DNA of 64,000 nucleotides, from NCBI RefSeq assembly GCF_000010305.1, contig NC_012489.1, positions 2,611,646-2,675,645 of the forward strand, read 5' to 3'. Made by a program: the position numbers and the translations under genes. Source of the DNA: Gemmatimonas aurantiaca T-27. Its GTDB lineage: Bacteria; Gemmatimonadota; Gemmatimonadetes; Gemmatimonadales; Gemmatimonadaceae. Below the pieces are notes generated by a model. That model had not been told where the DNA came from. It did not search any database and worked only from the letters and a program-made list of their open reading frames with translations. This document shows positions 43,031 to 51,462 of this stretch, in pieces. Within the stretch, counting starts at the first letter, position 1, and each line of letters starts with the position of its first letter.

Positions 43031-43743
43031 TGCACGACGCACTGACGAACGCACGCCGACGACGGGCTTTGTCACGCCCCCTCGCGTGGCTGTTGGTGGT
43101 CAGCGCACTGGCGCTGAGCCTCTACCCCTCGCTCTCACGCGAGCACGCTGTGCGCGCCCAGAGCAGCGACACCACTGGGTTGCGCGTGGTCACGCCGCCG
43201 AATGGGAATCCGTTCGTTGCACTGCCGAAGCCGTGCTGGCCCGAGCACTCGCTCACCGGGCGCGACACGCTGTGGCACTACGTACCCTGTCGCTCACTTG
43301 ATGTCTATCCGCCTGGCATGCGCATCCAGGTCGAGTGCGTCCTCGATCGCGTGCGAAAGGGAGGATGGGGAGAGCCGCTCATCGCAGAAACGTGGCGGTC
43401 CCCTCCACTGCAGTGGTACCACTGGGAGAAGGGGCGCACGCGCCCTGGGCAGATCGTCACCAACGTCAGTGATGCGCGCACCGGGTTCCACTATTGGGGC
43501 CTCGCCATCGACATCGTGCACGGAAAGCGCGGCTGGGCGTATCCGCGATTCTTCGAGTGGCTCGCGCGCTACTACGAGGCGTGCGGGCTCGTCGCGGGCG
43601 GTTACTGGAAGAAACTCAAGGATTGGCCGCACGGACAATTCGCTGCGTGGGAGTCGATGTCGCGTGCGCCAGTGTGGGCACGACGGCTCATGGCCGAAGG
43701 CAAACGGGATTCGCTGTGGAAGATGGCGGGGGCGATGCCATGA
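43030..43743 (+). CDS. M15-family endolysin with signal-anchor N-terminus
   Basis: A 237-aa peptidase of the D-Ala-D-Ala carboxypeptidase / L-Ala-D-Glu endopeptidase (VanY, T5-lysin) group that would cut peptidoglycan stems. The zinc site is visible: HYWGLAIDIVHG (H154, D161) and DWPHGQF (H201). Residues about 15-32 form a weakly hydrophobic helix rich in Ala, Ser and Leu ahead of AQSSDT, typical of a signal-arrest-release anchor, so export by the host Sec system is likely. It is followed directly by a spanin-like gene. Confidence 0.8.
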   Translation: MHDALTNARRRRALSRPLAWLLVVSALALSLYPSLSREHAVRAQSSDTTGLRVVTPPNGNPFVALPKPCWPEHSLTGRDTLWHYVPCRSLDVYPPGMRIQVECVLDRVRKGGWGEPLIAETWRSPPLQWYHWEKGRTRPGQIVTNVSDARTGFHYWGLAIDIVHGKRGWAYPRFFEWLARYYEACGLVAGGYWKKLKDWPHGQFAAWESMSRAPVWARRLMAEGKRDSLWKMAGAMP

Positions 43744-44333
43744 TCCCCTTCGCTTCGATCGGCGCTGCGATCCTCAAACACGTGCCGGCACCGGTGTTGT
43801 GGTCCATGGTGGGCGTGAGCGTTTTCATCGGCGCTGTGTGGGCACACGGTTCCGCCGTCGATCGTTTCGGCGCGGCCGAGTATGCGCGCGGCAAACGCGA
43901 TGCACAGCGTGCGGTAGCAGCATCCGATTCCCTGTTGAGGGCACGCCTTGCGGAGAACCAGCAGCGTGCGGAAGCGCGGACAGACACCGCGCAGCAGTCA
44001 CTGCAACATGCGCGCACGCGCCTCGCGCCGGCCATCGCGGCGCTTCCGGCGCCCGTCGCGGCTTTGCCTGAAGTGCGCCTGCTCGTCGTGGCGGCGACGG
44101 CCGTCGAAACCACAGCGAGTGAACTCCGCGCCGCGGCCATCGCAGAGCGTGCGGCGGTGCATCTCCGACAAGCGGCCGACTCGGCCGAGATCGTGCGGCT
44201 CACTGTGCTGACGCATGCGCGCGCGGACACCATCGCGATGCGTGATCACGAGCTACAGAAACGCCCCACGTGGGGCATCGTCGCTGGCAGTACCATCCTC
44301 GGACTGATCGTGGGGTTCTTCGCACATGAGTAA
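43740..44333 (+). CDS. Spanin-like membrane protein
   Basis: A 197-aa protein overlapping the endolysin stop (ATGA). It has an N-terminal membrane helix (about 16-36), a long Ala/Arg/Gln coiled coil (about 45-170) and a C-terminal hydrophobic segment (GIVAGSTILGLIVGFFA). The N-terminal half is like an i-spanin, but a second membrane helix at the end makes it unlike Rz; it could span both membranes. No separate o-spanin lipoprotein was seen. Confidence 0.5.
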   Translation: MIPFASIGAAILKHVPAPVLWSMVGVSVFIGAVWAHGSAVDRFGAAEYARGKRDAQRAVAASDSLLRARLAENQQRAEARTDTAQQSLQHARTRLAPAIAALPAPVAALPEVRLLVVAATAVETTASELRAAAIAERAAVHLRQAADSAEIVRLTVLTHARADTIAMRDHELQKRPTWGIVAGSTILGLIVGFFAHE

Positions 44334-45993
44334 GGCCATGCTACTCACGCGGCGGCGCTACCAGCCGCCGATCGGGACGGCCCCGGCGGGCATCCCCGCA
44401 CAATTGAAGCGCTATGACGGTGGGAGCGGAAACGCGCGCTTTCGCGGGGCCGTGCCCTTCGCCAAAGGAGTACTCACCAGCAGTGAGGGCGTGAGTGCGT
44501 TTCGCATTCTCGTCAACGGCGTAGAGCCCGCGGGTGGCGTGTTCGCAAAGCTGCTGGATACGCGGCACCGGGATGGCAGCTATCGCAGTGTGTACGTCGA
44601 GTTCGACGCCGAGTGCGCGCCCTTCGAAGAGATCCCCTGTGTCGTGCACCTGGGAATGTCGCGCACCGTGCCCGATATGGAGGCACCAGCCGATGCGGTC
44701 GAGTTGTCCCCGCGCAGCTGGCAGGCAGCGGCAACGCTGTTCGGCATCACGGACGATCAGTATCTGTGCGATGCGGAGATCGTCCCCATGCCACTGGTGC
44801 CGCTCCGTCACCCAGGGATCCCGGACAACGTGCGGGAGTTTCTGACGACGGGGCACGACATCTGGAACGCCCGCACCGAAGCAGCCAAAGCGGCGCAGTA
44901 CGACGAGCAGTATGCCCTCGCGTGTCGCTACATCTGCACGGGCAATCTCGACTACCTGGCGGAATGCCTCCGGCGGCATCAAAGCGACAATGTGCCGACG
45001 ACGCTCACTCGCATGCCGTTCTCGTACTACATCGTCTCCTCCACGTTCGACCCCGGCGTCGATCCGGGGCTCATGATGAACCCCAGTGGCTACGAATCCA
45101 CCGGCGATGAGGCGGGTCGCACTGGGGAGCAGTGGAGTGTTGGGTTGACGTGGTTCCCGATCTATGTGCTGACCGGCTGGGAGTATGCCCGCATCGGCCT
45201 CGAGCGATGTGGGGCGGAGAGCATGTCCGATATCGGGTACAGCTCCGTGGGATCGTTTGGTGGGGACGGGAGTTGGGTGTATCCGCGCCAACTCTCTCGA
45301 CGCAAGCTGCGCGGGGCGGCACTGGGCGCCACCATCGAGCAGCATCGCCACATTAACCTGAGCAGCGGGGTGCATTTCCAACGTCCGGGCGGCGCGCAGG
45401 TGGCGGTCTCGATGCGGACCCGCGTGCAGGCGTTGATCACGCGCTACAAGAACCTCGCGGCGAGCATCGTGCCCGGAGCGGGCGGTGTCCCAGCGTGGAT
45501 ACCGGAAAACCTGTGGCTGTGTGGACCGAACGCACTGAACGGCACATACGACATGTTGCCGACCTTTCAGTTTATCACGGCCGAGGCGTTGTGGATCACG
45601 TACAATGCCGGCATCGACACGCGCGACGAAATCCTCGCGGCGCTGGATGTGATCGCGGACCTGTGCCTCTCACAGCTCCGACTCGCGGGCAATAGCACCG
45701 CGTCAGGGTACCCGATCTATGGGATGCCGTACGGCCTCACCAATCCGCCGGAGAACACCACGGCAGAAAACGGCACCTACTCCATCATGACGGCGTGGTT
45801 GTATGGGTGGAAATGGGCGCGACAGGGAGACGAAGCGGCACGCGATATGTGCGCGCATGTACTGGATATTCGCCATATCCGCTACGCGCTGAACGCCGTT
45901 GAGGGCTTCGATCGCAAGACCACCGGAGAGATCTACTACATGGCGTATCACGCGGCTGCGTTGCTCGCTGGCGCCCCAGCGGTGGAGGAATAG
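44326..45993 (+). CDS. Putative tailspike or glycan-active protein
   Basis: A 555-aa protein overlapping the previous gene by 8 bp. After about 150 beta-rich residues, the rest is helical with repeated Tyr/Trp-rich pairs (ALACRYICTGNLDYLAECLR, TWFPIYVLTGWEYARIGLER, EALWITYNAGIDTRDEILAA, TAWLYGWKWARQGDEAARDM), the pattern of an alpha/alpha toroid as in glycosidases and polysaccharide lyases. Placed after the lysis genes and before other likely tail appendages, it may be a depolymerase that degrades host surface polymers. Catalytic residues cannot be named. Confidence 0.5.
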   Translation: MSKAMLLTRRRYQPPIGTAPAGIPAQLKRYDGGSGNARFRGAVPFAKGVLTSSEGVSAFRILVNGVEPAGGVFAKLLDTRHRDGSYRSVYVEFDAECAPFEEIPCVVHLGMSRTVPDMEAPADAVELSPRSWQAAATLFGITDDQYLCDAEIVPMPLVPLRHPGIPDNVREFLTTGHDIWNARTEAAKAAQYDEQYALACRYICTGNLDYLAECLRRHQSDNVPTTLTRMPFSYYIVSSTFDPGVDPGLMMNPSGYESTGDEAGRTGEQWSVGLTWFPIYVLTGWEYARIGLERCGAESMSDIGYSSVGSFGGDGSWVYPRQLSRRKLRGAALGATIEQHRHINLSSGVHFQRPGGAQVAVSMRTRVQALITRYKNLAASIVPGAGGVPAWIPENLWLCGPNALNGTYDMLPTFQFITAEALWITYNAGIDTRDEILAALDVIADLCLSQLRLAGNSTASGYPIYGMPYGLTNPPENTTAENGTYSIMTAWLYGWKWARQGDEAARDMCAHVLDIRHIRYALNAVEGFDRKTTGEIYYMAYHAAALLAGAPAVEE

Positions 45994-46673
45994 TGGGACT
46001 ATCTGTCTCCAACGTCATAGCGTGGGACTTTACCAGCGCCAGCACGCCGCTCGCCTCGAAGATCGGCCAGGCCGCCACGTTTTCGTTGCTCAACGGCGCG
46101 GACATCACCGAAGCCAATGGCATCCGCTTACTCACATCGGGCGACCGCGCCGATCTCTCGTGCGCGGCGGGCGGGCGCTTGGTTGGGTGGACGCATCCCT
46201 ACACGATGGTGTCGGTGTTCATCTGTCCGCGCACTGGTAGCGCGGTCTCGATTCCCATGGGCCGGCGAGTGACGTCCGCCGGCGCGAACATTCTGGGCAA
46301 TGGCGCCAGCGGTAGTAGCGGTGCCATTCACGTCGTGAATAGCGGCACGGGGATCAATCCGACGGCCACCGCGCCGAATGGTACCCCCGTCGTGCTGATC
46401 ACGGAGTTCCGCGCGAACGGCACTGCGGTGTGGTTCGGCGCGACGAGCATGTGGTCGAATGCCGTGAGCTACACGATGCCCGCCCTGAATACCACGGACA
46501 TCATCCGTTTCGGTCCGGGCGACGGCAACACGGCAGCGATGACCGCACAAGGATTTGCGCTGGTTCCCGGTGTCCTCTCGGCCGCTGATCGGACGGCGCT
46601 CGCCGCCAACTGGCGGACGGCGCTGTTCCAGCCGCGACGTGCGGCCACGGTCTATCAACTTCTCGCCGCCTGA
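45993..46673 (+). CDS. Putative receptor-binding protein (jelly-roll-like)
   Basis: A 226-aa protein from a GTG sharing a base with the previous stop. It is Gly/Ala/Ser/Thr-rich with regular short strands (VSNVIAWDFTSAS, MVSVFICPRTGSAV, VVLITEFRANGTAVWFGATS). This is the appearance of a LamG/concanavalin-type jelly roll. It ends in a helical segment (LSAADRTALAANWRTALFQ), which is common after such modules. Likely part of the tail adsorption apparatus. Confidence 0.5.
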   Translation: MGLSVSNVIAWDFTSASTPLASKIGQAATFSLLNGADITEANGIRLLTSGDRADLSCAAGGRLVGWTHPYTMVSVFICPRTGSAVSIPMGRRVTSAGANILGNGASGSSGAIHVVNSGTGINPTATAPNGTPVVLITEFRANGTAVWFGATSMWSNAVSYTMPALNTTDIIRFGPGDGNTAAMTAQGFALVPGVLSAADRTALAANWRTALFQPRRAATVYQLLAA

Positions 46674-46687
46674 CGGCAGGAAACTCT

Positions 46688-47617
46688 ATGGCACGCGACT
46701 ACATGCGACAGGCGGGCACGGCCAGCCTGATTGTGGATGTGCAGTTCATCGACGGCAGCACAGGGCTGCCCGTGACGACACTGGCGCACGATACGGCTAA
46801 CCTGCAGGTGTACGCGAAGCGGGCCGGTGGAACCAAGGCGGCCATCGCTCTCGCGAATGCAACACTCGGTGCCTACACGAGCGGTGGATTCAAACACGAT
46901 GCGTACGGCCGCTATGAGCTCGGCGTGCCCGTCACCGTTATCGAACCCGGCGCAGAATTCGTGGACATCTTCGGTGGGAAAAGCGACGACGCCAATATCG
47001 TCATGATCCCTGTGTCAATCACGCTCACGGAGTATCCGCCGTTCGAAGACAACACCACGGCGATTGCGGAGGCCTCCGGCAACAGTGCCACATTCACCTC
47101 ACCGCCGATTGCTCGCAACGAAGAGAATGCCCTGCGGCGCCGCATCTTTTTGCTCATCGAGAACGCAAGTGGCGGTGCGTGGGAGGGCGACGTCGAGGGT
47201 GTGAAGGCGCTATTCACGCGCAGCGGTGTGTTGATCGAGGATGAAGAGACGCTCTCACCGGCCGATATTGTGCGCGTTGGTGGCAAGCTGCACTGGGTTG
47301 ACCCGGGCCAGGCCTACACCGATGCGGAGATCGGCACGGCGATTACGGCGCGCGTGCCGGCGGCAGAGGGACGCCGCGAGGCAGCGACGGTGACGTCCAT
47401 CGGTACCGCCGGCGCCTCGGTGGCCACCGAAAGTGTTGACGAAATCGCGAAAGCCATGTTCAAGGCCGTGCACGGGATTGGCGGCTACGGCACCCGACCG
47501 GTCGAGGCCGAGAACAAAGTGCTCGTCACGATCCCCGGCGAAGGCACGGTCGAAGTGCCCGCGCAGTTTGCCGAGGTGTTCCGGGCGATGGTCGCACTCG
47601 GTGCGGCTGTCGCTTGA
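46688..47617 (+). CDS. Putative tail appendage protein
   Basis: A 309-aa protein, GGAAA upstream of ATG. Strand-rich N-terminal domain (ASLIVDVQFIDGSTGLPVTT, YELGVPVTVIEPGAEFVDI) resembling a BppU-type baseplate upper module, then a mixed middle and an ending with TIPGEGTVEVPAQFAEVFRA. It is the last plus-strand late gene and is followed by a strong terminator. Confidence 0.45.
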   Translation: MARDYMRQAGTASLIVDVQFIDGSTGLPVTTLAHDTANLQVYAKRAGGTKAAIALANATLGAYTSGGFKHDAYGRYELGVPVTVIEPGAEFVDIFGGKSDDANIVMIPVSITLTEYPPFEDNTTAIAEASGNSATFTSPPIARNEENALRRRIFLLIENASGGAWEGDVEGVKALFTRSGVLIEDEETLSPADIVRVGGKLHWVDPGQAYTDAEIGTAITARVPAAEGRREAATVTSIGTAGASVATESVDEIAKAMFKAVHGIGGYGTRPVEAENKVLVTIPGEGTVEVPAQFAEVFRAMVALGAAVA

Positions 47618-47630
47618 GACGTGAAAACAG

Positions 47631-47656
47631 AACGGCGCCCAATGACGGGCGCCGTT
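47631..47656. terminator. Bidirectional terminator closing the late operon
   Basis: Perfect 10-bp stem, AACGGCGCCC (47631-47640) and GGGCGCCGTT (47647-47656), loop AATGAC. It separates the last late gene from the converging PEP-CTERM gene. Confidence 0.8.
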
Positions 47657-47675
47657 GACATGCAGAGGCTCTGGA

Positions 47676-48275
47676 TCAGCGTGTTCTGCGACGGCGCAGC
47701 GCGAACACCCCCAACAATCCCGTGGCCAAGAAGGCGTAGGTGCTGGGCTCAGGGACTGCCGTCAGACGCAGTGTCGAGAATCGGAGTTGTTCCGTGTCCC
47801 ACGGGTACACTCCCCGCGGGCCATCCAGATACACGAGATGGAGGTCGATCCACTCCGGGCGCCATGGCGTCGGCCCGTCCAAATGCAGGCCGTTCTGCCA
47901 GGGATCGACGCGACCGGGTTCGCACCAACTCCGGTCCATGTTGCCAACCCAATAGCATGAGTTGCTGGCGTGATGGACGTCGGCCTGCATCGCAGGAGCA
48001 TAGCCGTTGATGTACCAAGCCGATCCGAGCCCACTATCGTGAAAGCCCCCGGTCGCGTACCACGTGCTCGTCGCCACCAGGTTGAGCACCGGGCCGTAGA
48101 GCGTCCCGCCGGCATCCTGATGCTGCGTACCAGTCACCCGTATTTGGTGGCAGGATCCCAGGCCCACATCGCACCCCGCAAAGGTGAGCGGGGGGAAGAG
48201 GTTGAATGTCTGCTGCGCTCCCGCGCGCCCCGTGAGTCCAACCGCCATCGCAATTGCCGCGATCAGTTTCCGCAT
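47676..48275 (-). CDS. PEP-CTERM secreted protein (cargo gene)
   Basis: A 199-aa protein with a signal peptide (first 20 residues, ending RAGAQ) and a C-terminal sorting signal: VPEPSTYAFLATGLLGVFAL followed by RRRRTR. This PEP motif, hydrophobic helix and basic tail is the target of exosortase/EpsH systems. The mature domain is beta-rich with several Cys (TFAGCDVGLGSCHQ, SNSCYWVG, RSWCEPG). The gene lies inside the prophage on the strand opposite to the lytic genes, so a role in the lysogen, at the cell surface or in the exopolysaccharide, is likely. The exosortase must come from the host. Confidence 0.85.
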   Translation of the reverse strand: MRKLIAAIAMAVGLTGRAGAQQTFNLFPPLTFAGCDVGLGSCHQIRVTGTQHQDAGGTLYGPVLNLVATSTWYATGGFHDSGLGSAWYINGYAPAMQADVHHASNSCYWVGNMDRSWCEPGRVDPWQNGLHLDGPTPWRPEWIDLHLVYLDGPRGVYPWDTEQLRFSTLRLTAVPEPSTYAFLATGLLGVFALRRRRTR

Positions 48276-48459
48276 TGCATCACCCCATAGCAGACACGCC
48301 AGTTGCCGCCCATCGGCACTGGCCGCCCTCGTCGCGTGGCTGCGCGGCGGGGGCGAATTGCAGGGGAATGTGCAGTCCGGGCGGGAGCCTGACGAGGGCC
48401 GGAGATGCCCCCTTGGCCCAGTGGGTTTGCCACCGTGCCAAGGGGAACTGCTGACTGGG

Positions 48460-48678
48460 CTATCTCCGGTACCACAGGAAGAGCACCTTCAAGACCTCGA
48501 AGATCAGCGTATCACGCAGCACGACGCCGACGCAGATCAAGACCGCCTGTGTCCAGCGGTACGTCATGCAAGGCCGTCGACGCAACGACCGAGCGTGTCT
48601 GGTGGAGCTGGTGCGGCCGCCGCCGCGGTAGTACTGCGCATTGGGGCGCTTGGGGCGCCGATTGTGCTTCTGTGCCAT
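48460..48678 (-). CDS. Possible small membrane protein
   Basis: Seventy-two residues, or 35 from an internal ATG at 48567. The basic first half precedes a hydrophobic segment (TQAVLICVGVVLRDTLIFEV, ending KVLFLWYRR). No family and no clear ribosome-binding site. Kept only because the hydrophobic helix and strand agree with the cargo block. Confidence 0.3.
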   Translation of the reverse strand: MAQKHNRRPKRPNAQYYRGGGRTSSTRHARSLRRRPCMTYRWTQAVLICVGVVLRDTLIFEVLKVLFLWYRR

Positions 48679-48952
48679 TGGACGTTCCGTGGATCACACA
48701 TTCATCGCAGATCGTGGCAGATCTGCTTCGGGTCAGCTCCCGCAACGAGCGGCCCCAATCGGGATCGCTCGGTCGTATTTATGGCTGGCGGTTAGTGGGC
48801 TCCTGGGATTGGGAATGGGGGATGAGGACCAGCGGCCGCGCTGTTGGTCCTACTCTAGGGGGAAATGGGTCAATCCCTCCAACAAGGAGACGGTGGGAGC
48901 CAGCTTGGTTCTATTGCGGCACCCATTGCGTCAACCCACAGGGGCCAGGCCT
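48679..48952. other. Gap without confident gene
   Basis: No convincing coding frame. On the minus strand it follows the beta-rich cargo gene. It contains AGGACCA (48825-48831) with TGGTCCT (48845-48851), and CGAGCG near 48746 with CGCTCG near 48767, which may be terminator stems. Nothing else is evident. Confidence 0.4.
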
Positions 48953-49624
48953 TCAGGTCGGTCGTCCCACCACGAGATCCCGCGCCATCACGTGGTCCTG
49001 CCCCCGGAAATCGACATACCGGAACGACAGCACATAGGCCCGCTCAGGCCCCTGTTCCTCGAGGACGAGTGTCACCCGCCCACCTACATCGATGCGCTGC
49101 GGGCAGCGGCCCTGCAGGAGCCCGGAAACCAGGTCCTCGCCGGACAGCAGGTCCATCGAGCAGTCACGCAGGATGGATGTGCCCTCGTTGATCAGCGTGA
49201 TGACACGCCGTGGCCCCTGACCGGTGAGGACGAGCGTGACCTGGGTTGTCGTGTCCTGCATGAGGCGCTGCGGCCAGGGTGGTATCGCAGGCACGTGGAA
49301 GCCACCAACGAAGACCCAGCCCCGCCATCGCTGCAGCGCCGCGCCGGCGATGGCCGTGACGGAGACGTGCACGCAGCGACGGTGCACGGTGAGGCGCAGC
49401 AGCGCTTTGGCTCGGCCATCCGGCGCCAGCTCGGTCGGGAGACCCTCCGCAATCTCTCCCGTGTAGCGATTGCTCTCGCGGTCCCACAGGCGTCCCTGGT
49501 CCGCGACCTGCAGCCGCAGACGCTTGAGAGGCTCGGTGCCGGCGTTGCGCACGTGGATCTCGCACTCGGTGCCCCGATCCACGACGGCGATCCGGAGGGG
49601 TGGGAGAGGGGCGGAGCTTGTCAT
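48953..49624 (-). CDS. Cargo protein with repeated beta domains, unknown
   Basis: A 223-aa protein started at the ATG before TSSAPLPPLRIAVV; an upstream start is possible but would cross the palindrome at 49626-49638. It appears to contain two or three related beta-sandwich units, each with a pattern like CEIHVRNAGTEPLKRLRLQV, TLVLTGQGPRRVITLINEGT and TLVLEEQGPERAYVLSFRYV, resembling CARDB/Ig-like repeats. No signal peptide is obvious. Function unknown. Confidence 0.6.
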   Translation of the reverse strand: MTSSAPLPPLRIAVVDRGTECEIHVRNAGTEPLKRLRLQVADQGRLWDRESNRYTGEIAEGLPTELAPDGRAKALLRLTVHRRCVHVSVTAIAGAALQRWRGWVFVGGFHVPAIPPWPQRLMQDTTTQVTLVLTGQGPRRVITLINEGTSILRDCSMDLLSGEDLVSGLLQGRCPQRIDVGGRVTLVLEEQGPERAYVLSFRYVDFRGQDHVMARDLVVGRPT

Positions 49625-49625
49625 T

Positions 49626-49638
49626 CCGAAAGTTTCGG
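49626..49638. promoter_or_regulatory. Palindrome before the beta-repeat cargo gene
   Basis: CCGAAA-G-TTTCGG lies where the minus-strand gene's ribosome-binding site would be, in the divergent region shared with the gene at 49713. A repressor here would block translation initiation or transcription of the cargo gene. Confidence 0.4.
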
Positions 49639-49712
49639 GATATCTTCGGTTTTGTCTACCGCCCGTGCGTGGGAAACTGACAGCCGTCTGACGCCCTTGA
49701 GTAGCATCCCCC

Positions 49713-49895
49713 ATGCGCTACTACCTCGATCTCGGCCACGGCCCACTGGTGGAGTGCGAGGATGCGCACCAGGCGGCGTCCCTCGGCTCGCTGTGGCTGA
49801 CCGCGCAGCGGGTACCGGACCCGCTCTATCATCGACTGATCGCGGTCAGAATTCGCGCGATTGCAGCGGTGGGACGTGGAACGATTGTCGCTTAG
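49713..49895 (+). CDS. Small protein (60 aa), unknown
   Basis: Sixty residues starting MRYYLDLGHGPLVECEDAHQ, with an acidic N-terminus and a basic helical end. The stop overlaps the end of the converging SRAP gene by 4 bp. It is the only plus-strand gene in this part of the cargo block besides the three-Cys gene. No family recognised. Confidence 0.4.
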   Translation: MRYYLDLGHGPLVECEDAHQAASLGSLWLTAQRVPDPLYHRLIAVRIRAIAAVGRGTIVA

Positions 49896-50596
49896 AGCAG
49901 GCGCGTATCATCGACGGGCGCCAAGCATTCGGGCCCTTCGTTGCGCGCGTTGCTGACATGCTTCGAGACTTCGTACGCCTTGAACTCGCCGGGATCCCAT
50001 TTGCGAATCAGCGCCATCGCCTGGTCGGGATCGGTGTCCGGCGAGAGCCATGCCGCGTAGTCCTCAGGCGGGAGGATCATGGCCATGCGATTGTGGAGCG
50101 GCGCAAACAGCGCGTTCGGCTCAAGCGTGATGATCGTGGCACTAAGGCCTGCAGATCCATCCTCGAAAATTCCGGCAAACGCAAATGGCGCACGATCACG
50201 GCGCAGGATCGCGTGGGGCTTCTTCGCCGTGCCCACCTTCTGCCATTCATACAGCGCATCAGCGGGAATCAAGCACCGCTTGCCACGTTTCCATGCACTG
50301 CGGAAGGATGGTGCCGTGGCAATAGTCTCACTGCGCGCGTTGAACGTGGCAGCTTTCTTCATCCAGTCCTTCGCGTCGGTCACGAATGGCGGCAGGAGCC
50401 ACCACAGGGCATCGTCGGCAACCACGCCTTCATCGGTCGTTCGCAGCACACTGATCTGCGAGGCCGGCGCGATGTTGTACCGCTCGCGCAGCATCCCTTG
50501 GCCACGGTAGATGATACGGATGTCATTGAACCCGCCGATCTCTGGGTTCCCATCCGCGTCGTACTTCAATCCCTTCTTCACGAATCGGCCGCACAT
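49892..50596 (-). CDS. SRAP-domain abasic-site DNA-protein crosslink protein (YedK/HMCES-like)
   Basis: A 234-aa SOS-response-associated peptidase domain. The start is fixed by MCGRF, in which Cys2 must become the N-terminal catalytic residue that bonds to abasic sites in single-stranded DNA. Other active-site residues are Asn41 in RYNIAPAS, NARSE (86-90), Glu117 in DALYEW and His168 in LHNRM. It would shield abasic sites at forks. The gene is divergent from the three-Cys-motif gene, with a 113-bp shared region carrying a perfect 16-bp palindrome. Confidence 0.93.
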   Translation of the reverse strand: MCGRFVKKGLKYDADGNPEIGGFNDIRIIYRGQGMLRERYNIAPASQISVLRTTDEGVVADDALWWLLPPFVTDAKDWMKKAATFNARSETIATAPSFRSAWKRGKRCLIPADALYEWQKVGTAKKPHAILRRDRAPFAFAGIFEDGSAGLSATIITLEPNALFAPLHNRMAMILPPEDYAAWLSPDTDPDQAMALIRKWDPGEFKAYEVSKHVSNARNEGPECLAPVDDTRLL

Positions 50597-50660
50597 GTGA
50601 CACACCCTCGATCGAGATGACGGCGCCGACTGGCGCTTTGGGAATACCGCAGTGAAACTT

Positions 50661-50690
50661 GCACCGTGTCGACCGCACCGTGCACGGTGC
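50661..50690. promoter_or_regulatory. Operator-like palindrome in the divergent SRAP/three-Cys promoter region
   Basis: GCACCGTGCACGGTGC (50675-50690) is a perfect 16-bp palindrome, with a further half-site GCACCGTG at 50661-50668. It is central between the two divergent starts and could regulate both. The half-site ACGGTGCA also appears in the immunity region at 54440. Confidence 0.55.
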
Positions 50691-50709
50691 ACCCTCTCCA
50701 GGCGGACTT

Positions 50710-51462
50710 ATGGGTACGAACACTGGCATTGAATGGACCGACGCGACGTGGAACCCGATGACCGGGTGCACGAAGATCTCGGCGGGCTGTGATCACTGCT
50801 ACGCGGCCATCGTGGCCGAGCGAAAGACGAAAGACGTCTACCTGAAGCGGCTGCCGGTGAAAGACACGCCGGCGAATCGGGAAGATCCGTTCGCGCCGCG
50901 CTTCTGGGACGATCGCCTCCTGTTGCCGCTGACGTGGCGGGAGCCCCGGCGGGTCTTCGTGAACAGCATGTCGGATGTGTTCCATGCCCAGTTCTCGCTG
51001 GACATGATCCGCGCGGTGTTCGACATCATGGCCATCGCCTCACAGCATCAGTTCCAGCTGTTGACGAAGCGGCCCGAGCGCGCCGCGCGCCTCGCGTCCG
51101 AGTTGCACTGGCCGGAGAACGTGTGGGTCGGCACCTCGATCGAGAACATGGACGTCGCCCGCCGCGCCGATGCGCTGCGCGAGATCCCCGCCGCAGTGCG
51201 CTTCATCTCGGCCGAGCCGCTGTTGGGTCCCGTCGACACGCTGGATCTGACGGGGATCGACTGGGTCATCGGCGGCGGGGAGAGTGGTGCCGGCGCCCGG
51301 CCGTGTGATCCGGCCTGGGCGCGGGGTCTGCTGCAGAACTGCCGACGGCACGACGTGGCGTTCTTCTGGAAGCAGTGGGGCGGCTTCACGCCCAAGGCCG
51401 GCGGGCGGCTACTCGACGGCGAGACTTACTCGGAGTTTCCCCGAGAGTTGATCAGCGCCTGA
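50710..51462 (+). CDS. Phage Gp37/Gp68 family (DUF5131) three-Cys-motif protein
   Basis: A 250-aa protein of the family known as phage protein Gp37/Gp68. The defining motif is WNPMTGCTKISAGCDHCYA: Cys20, Cys27 and Cys30, a CX6CX2C cluster resembling an iron-sulphur or radical-SAM site. Later family segments are FVNSMSDVFH, FQLLTKRPERA, VWVGTSIEN, FISAEPLLGP, WVIGGGESGAGARP and FFWKQWGG. The fold is probably a TIM barrel. It converges with the TcmP gene, overlapping its end by 11 bp; the pairing of these two families is a known association. The reaction is unknown. Confidence 0.9.
   Translation: MGTNTGIEWTDATWNPMTGCTKISAGCDHCYAAIVAERKTKDVYLKRLPVKDTPANREDPFAPRFWDDRLLLPLTWREPRRVFVNSMSDVFHAQFSLDMIRAVFDIMAIASQHQFQLLTKRPERAARLASELHWPENVWVGTSIENMDVARRADALREIPAAVRFISAEPLLGPVDTLDLTGIDWVIGGGESGAGARPCDPAWARGLLQNCRRHDVAFFWKQWGGFTPKAGGRLLDGETYSEFPRELISA

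Noticed and set aside
48263-48475. 70-codon minus-strand frame before the PEP-CTERM gene
   Set aside because: Overlap pattern with neighbours is suggestive, but the product is Arg/Pro-rich and has no motif or ribosome-binding site; too weak to list.
48641-50620. Long plus-strand open frame (about 659 codons)
   Set aside because: Antisense to the SRAP and beta-repeat cargo genes, which have clear protein signatures; its own translation is low-complexity Arg/Pro/His without motifs.
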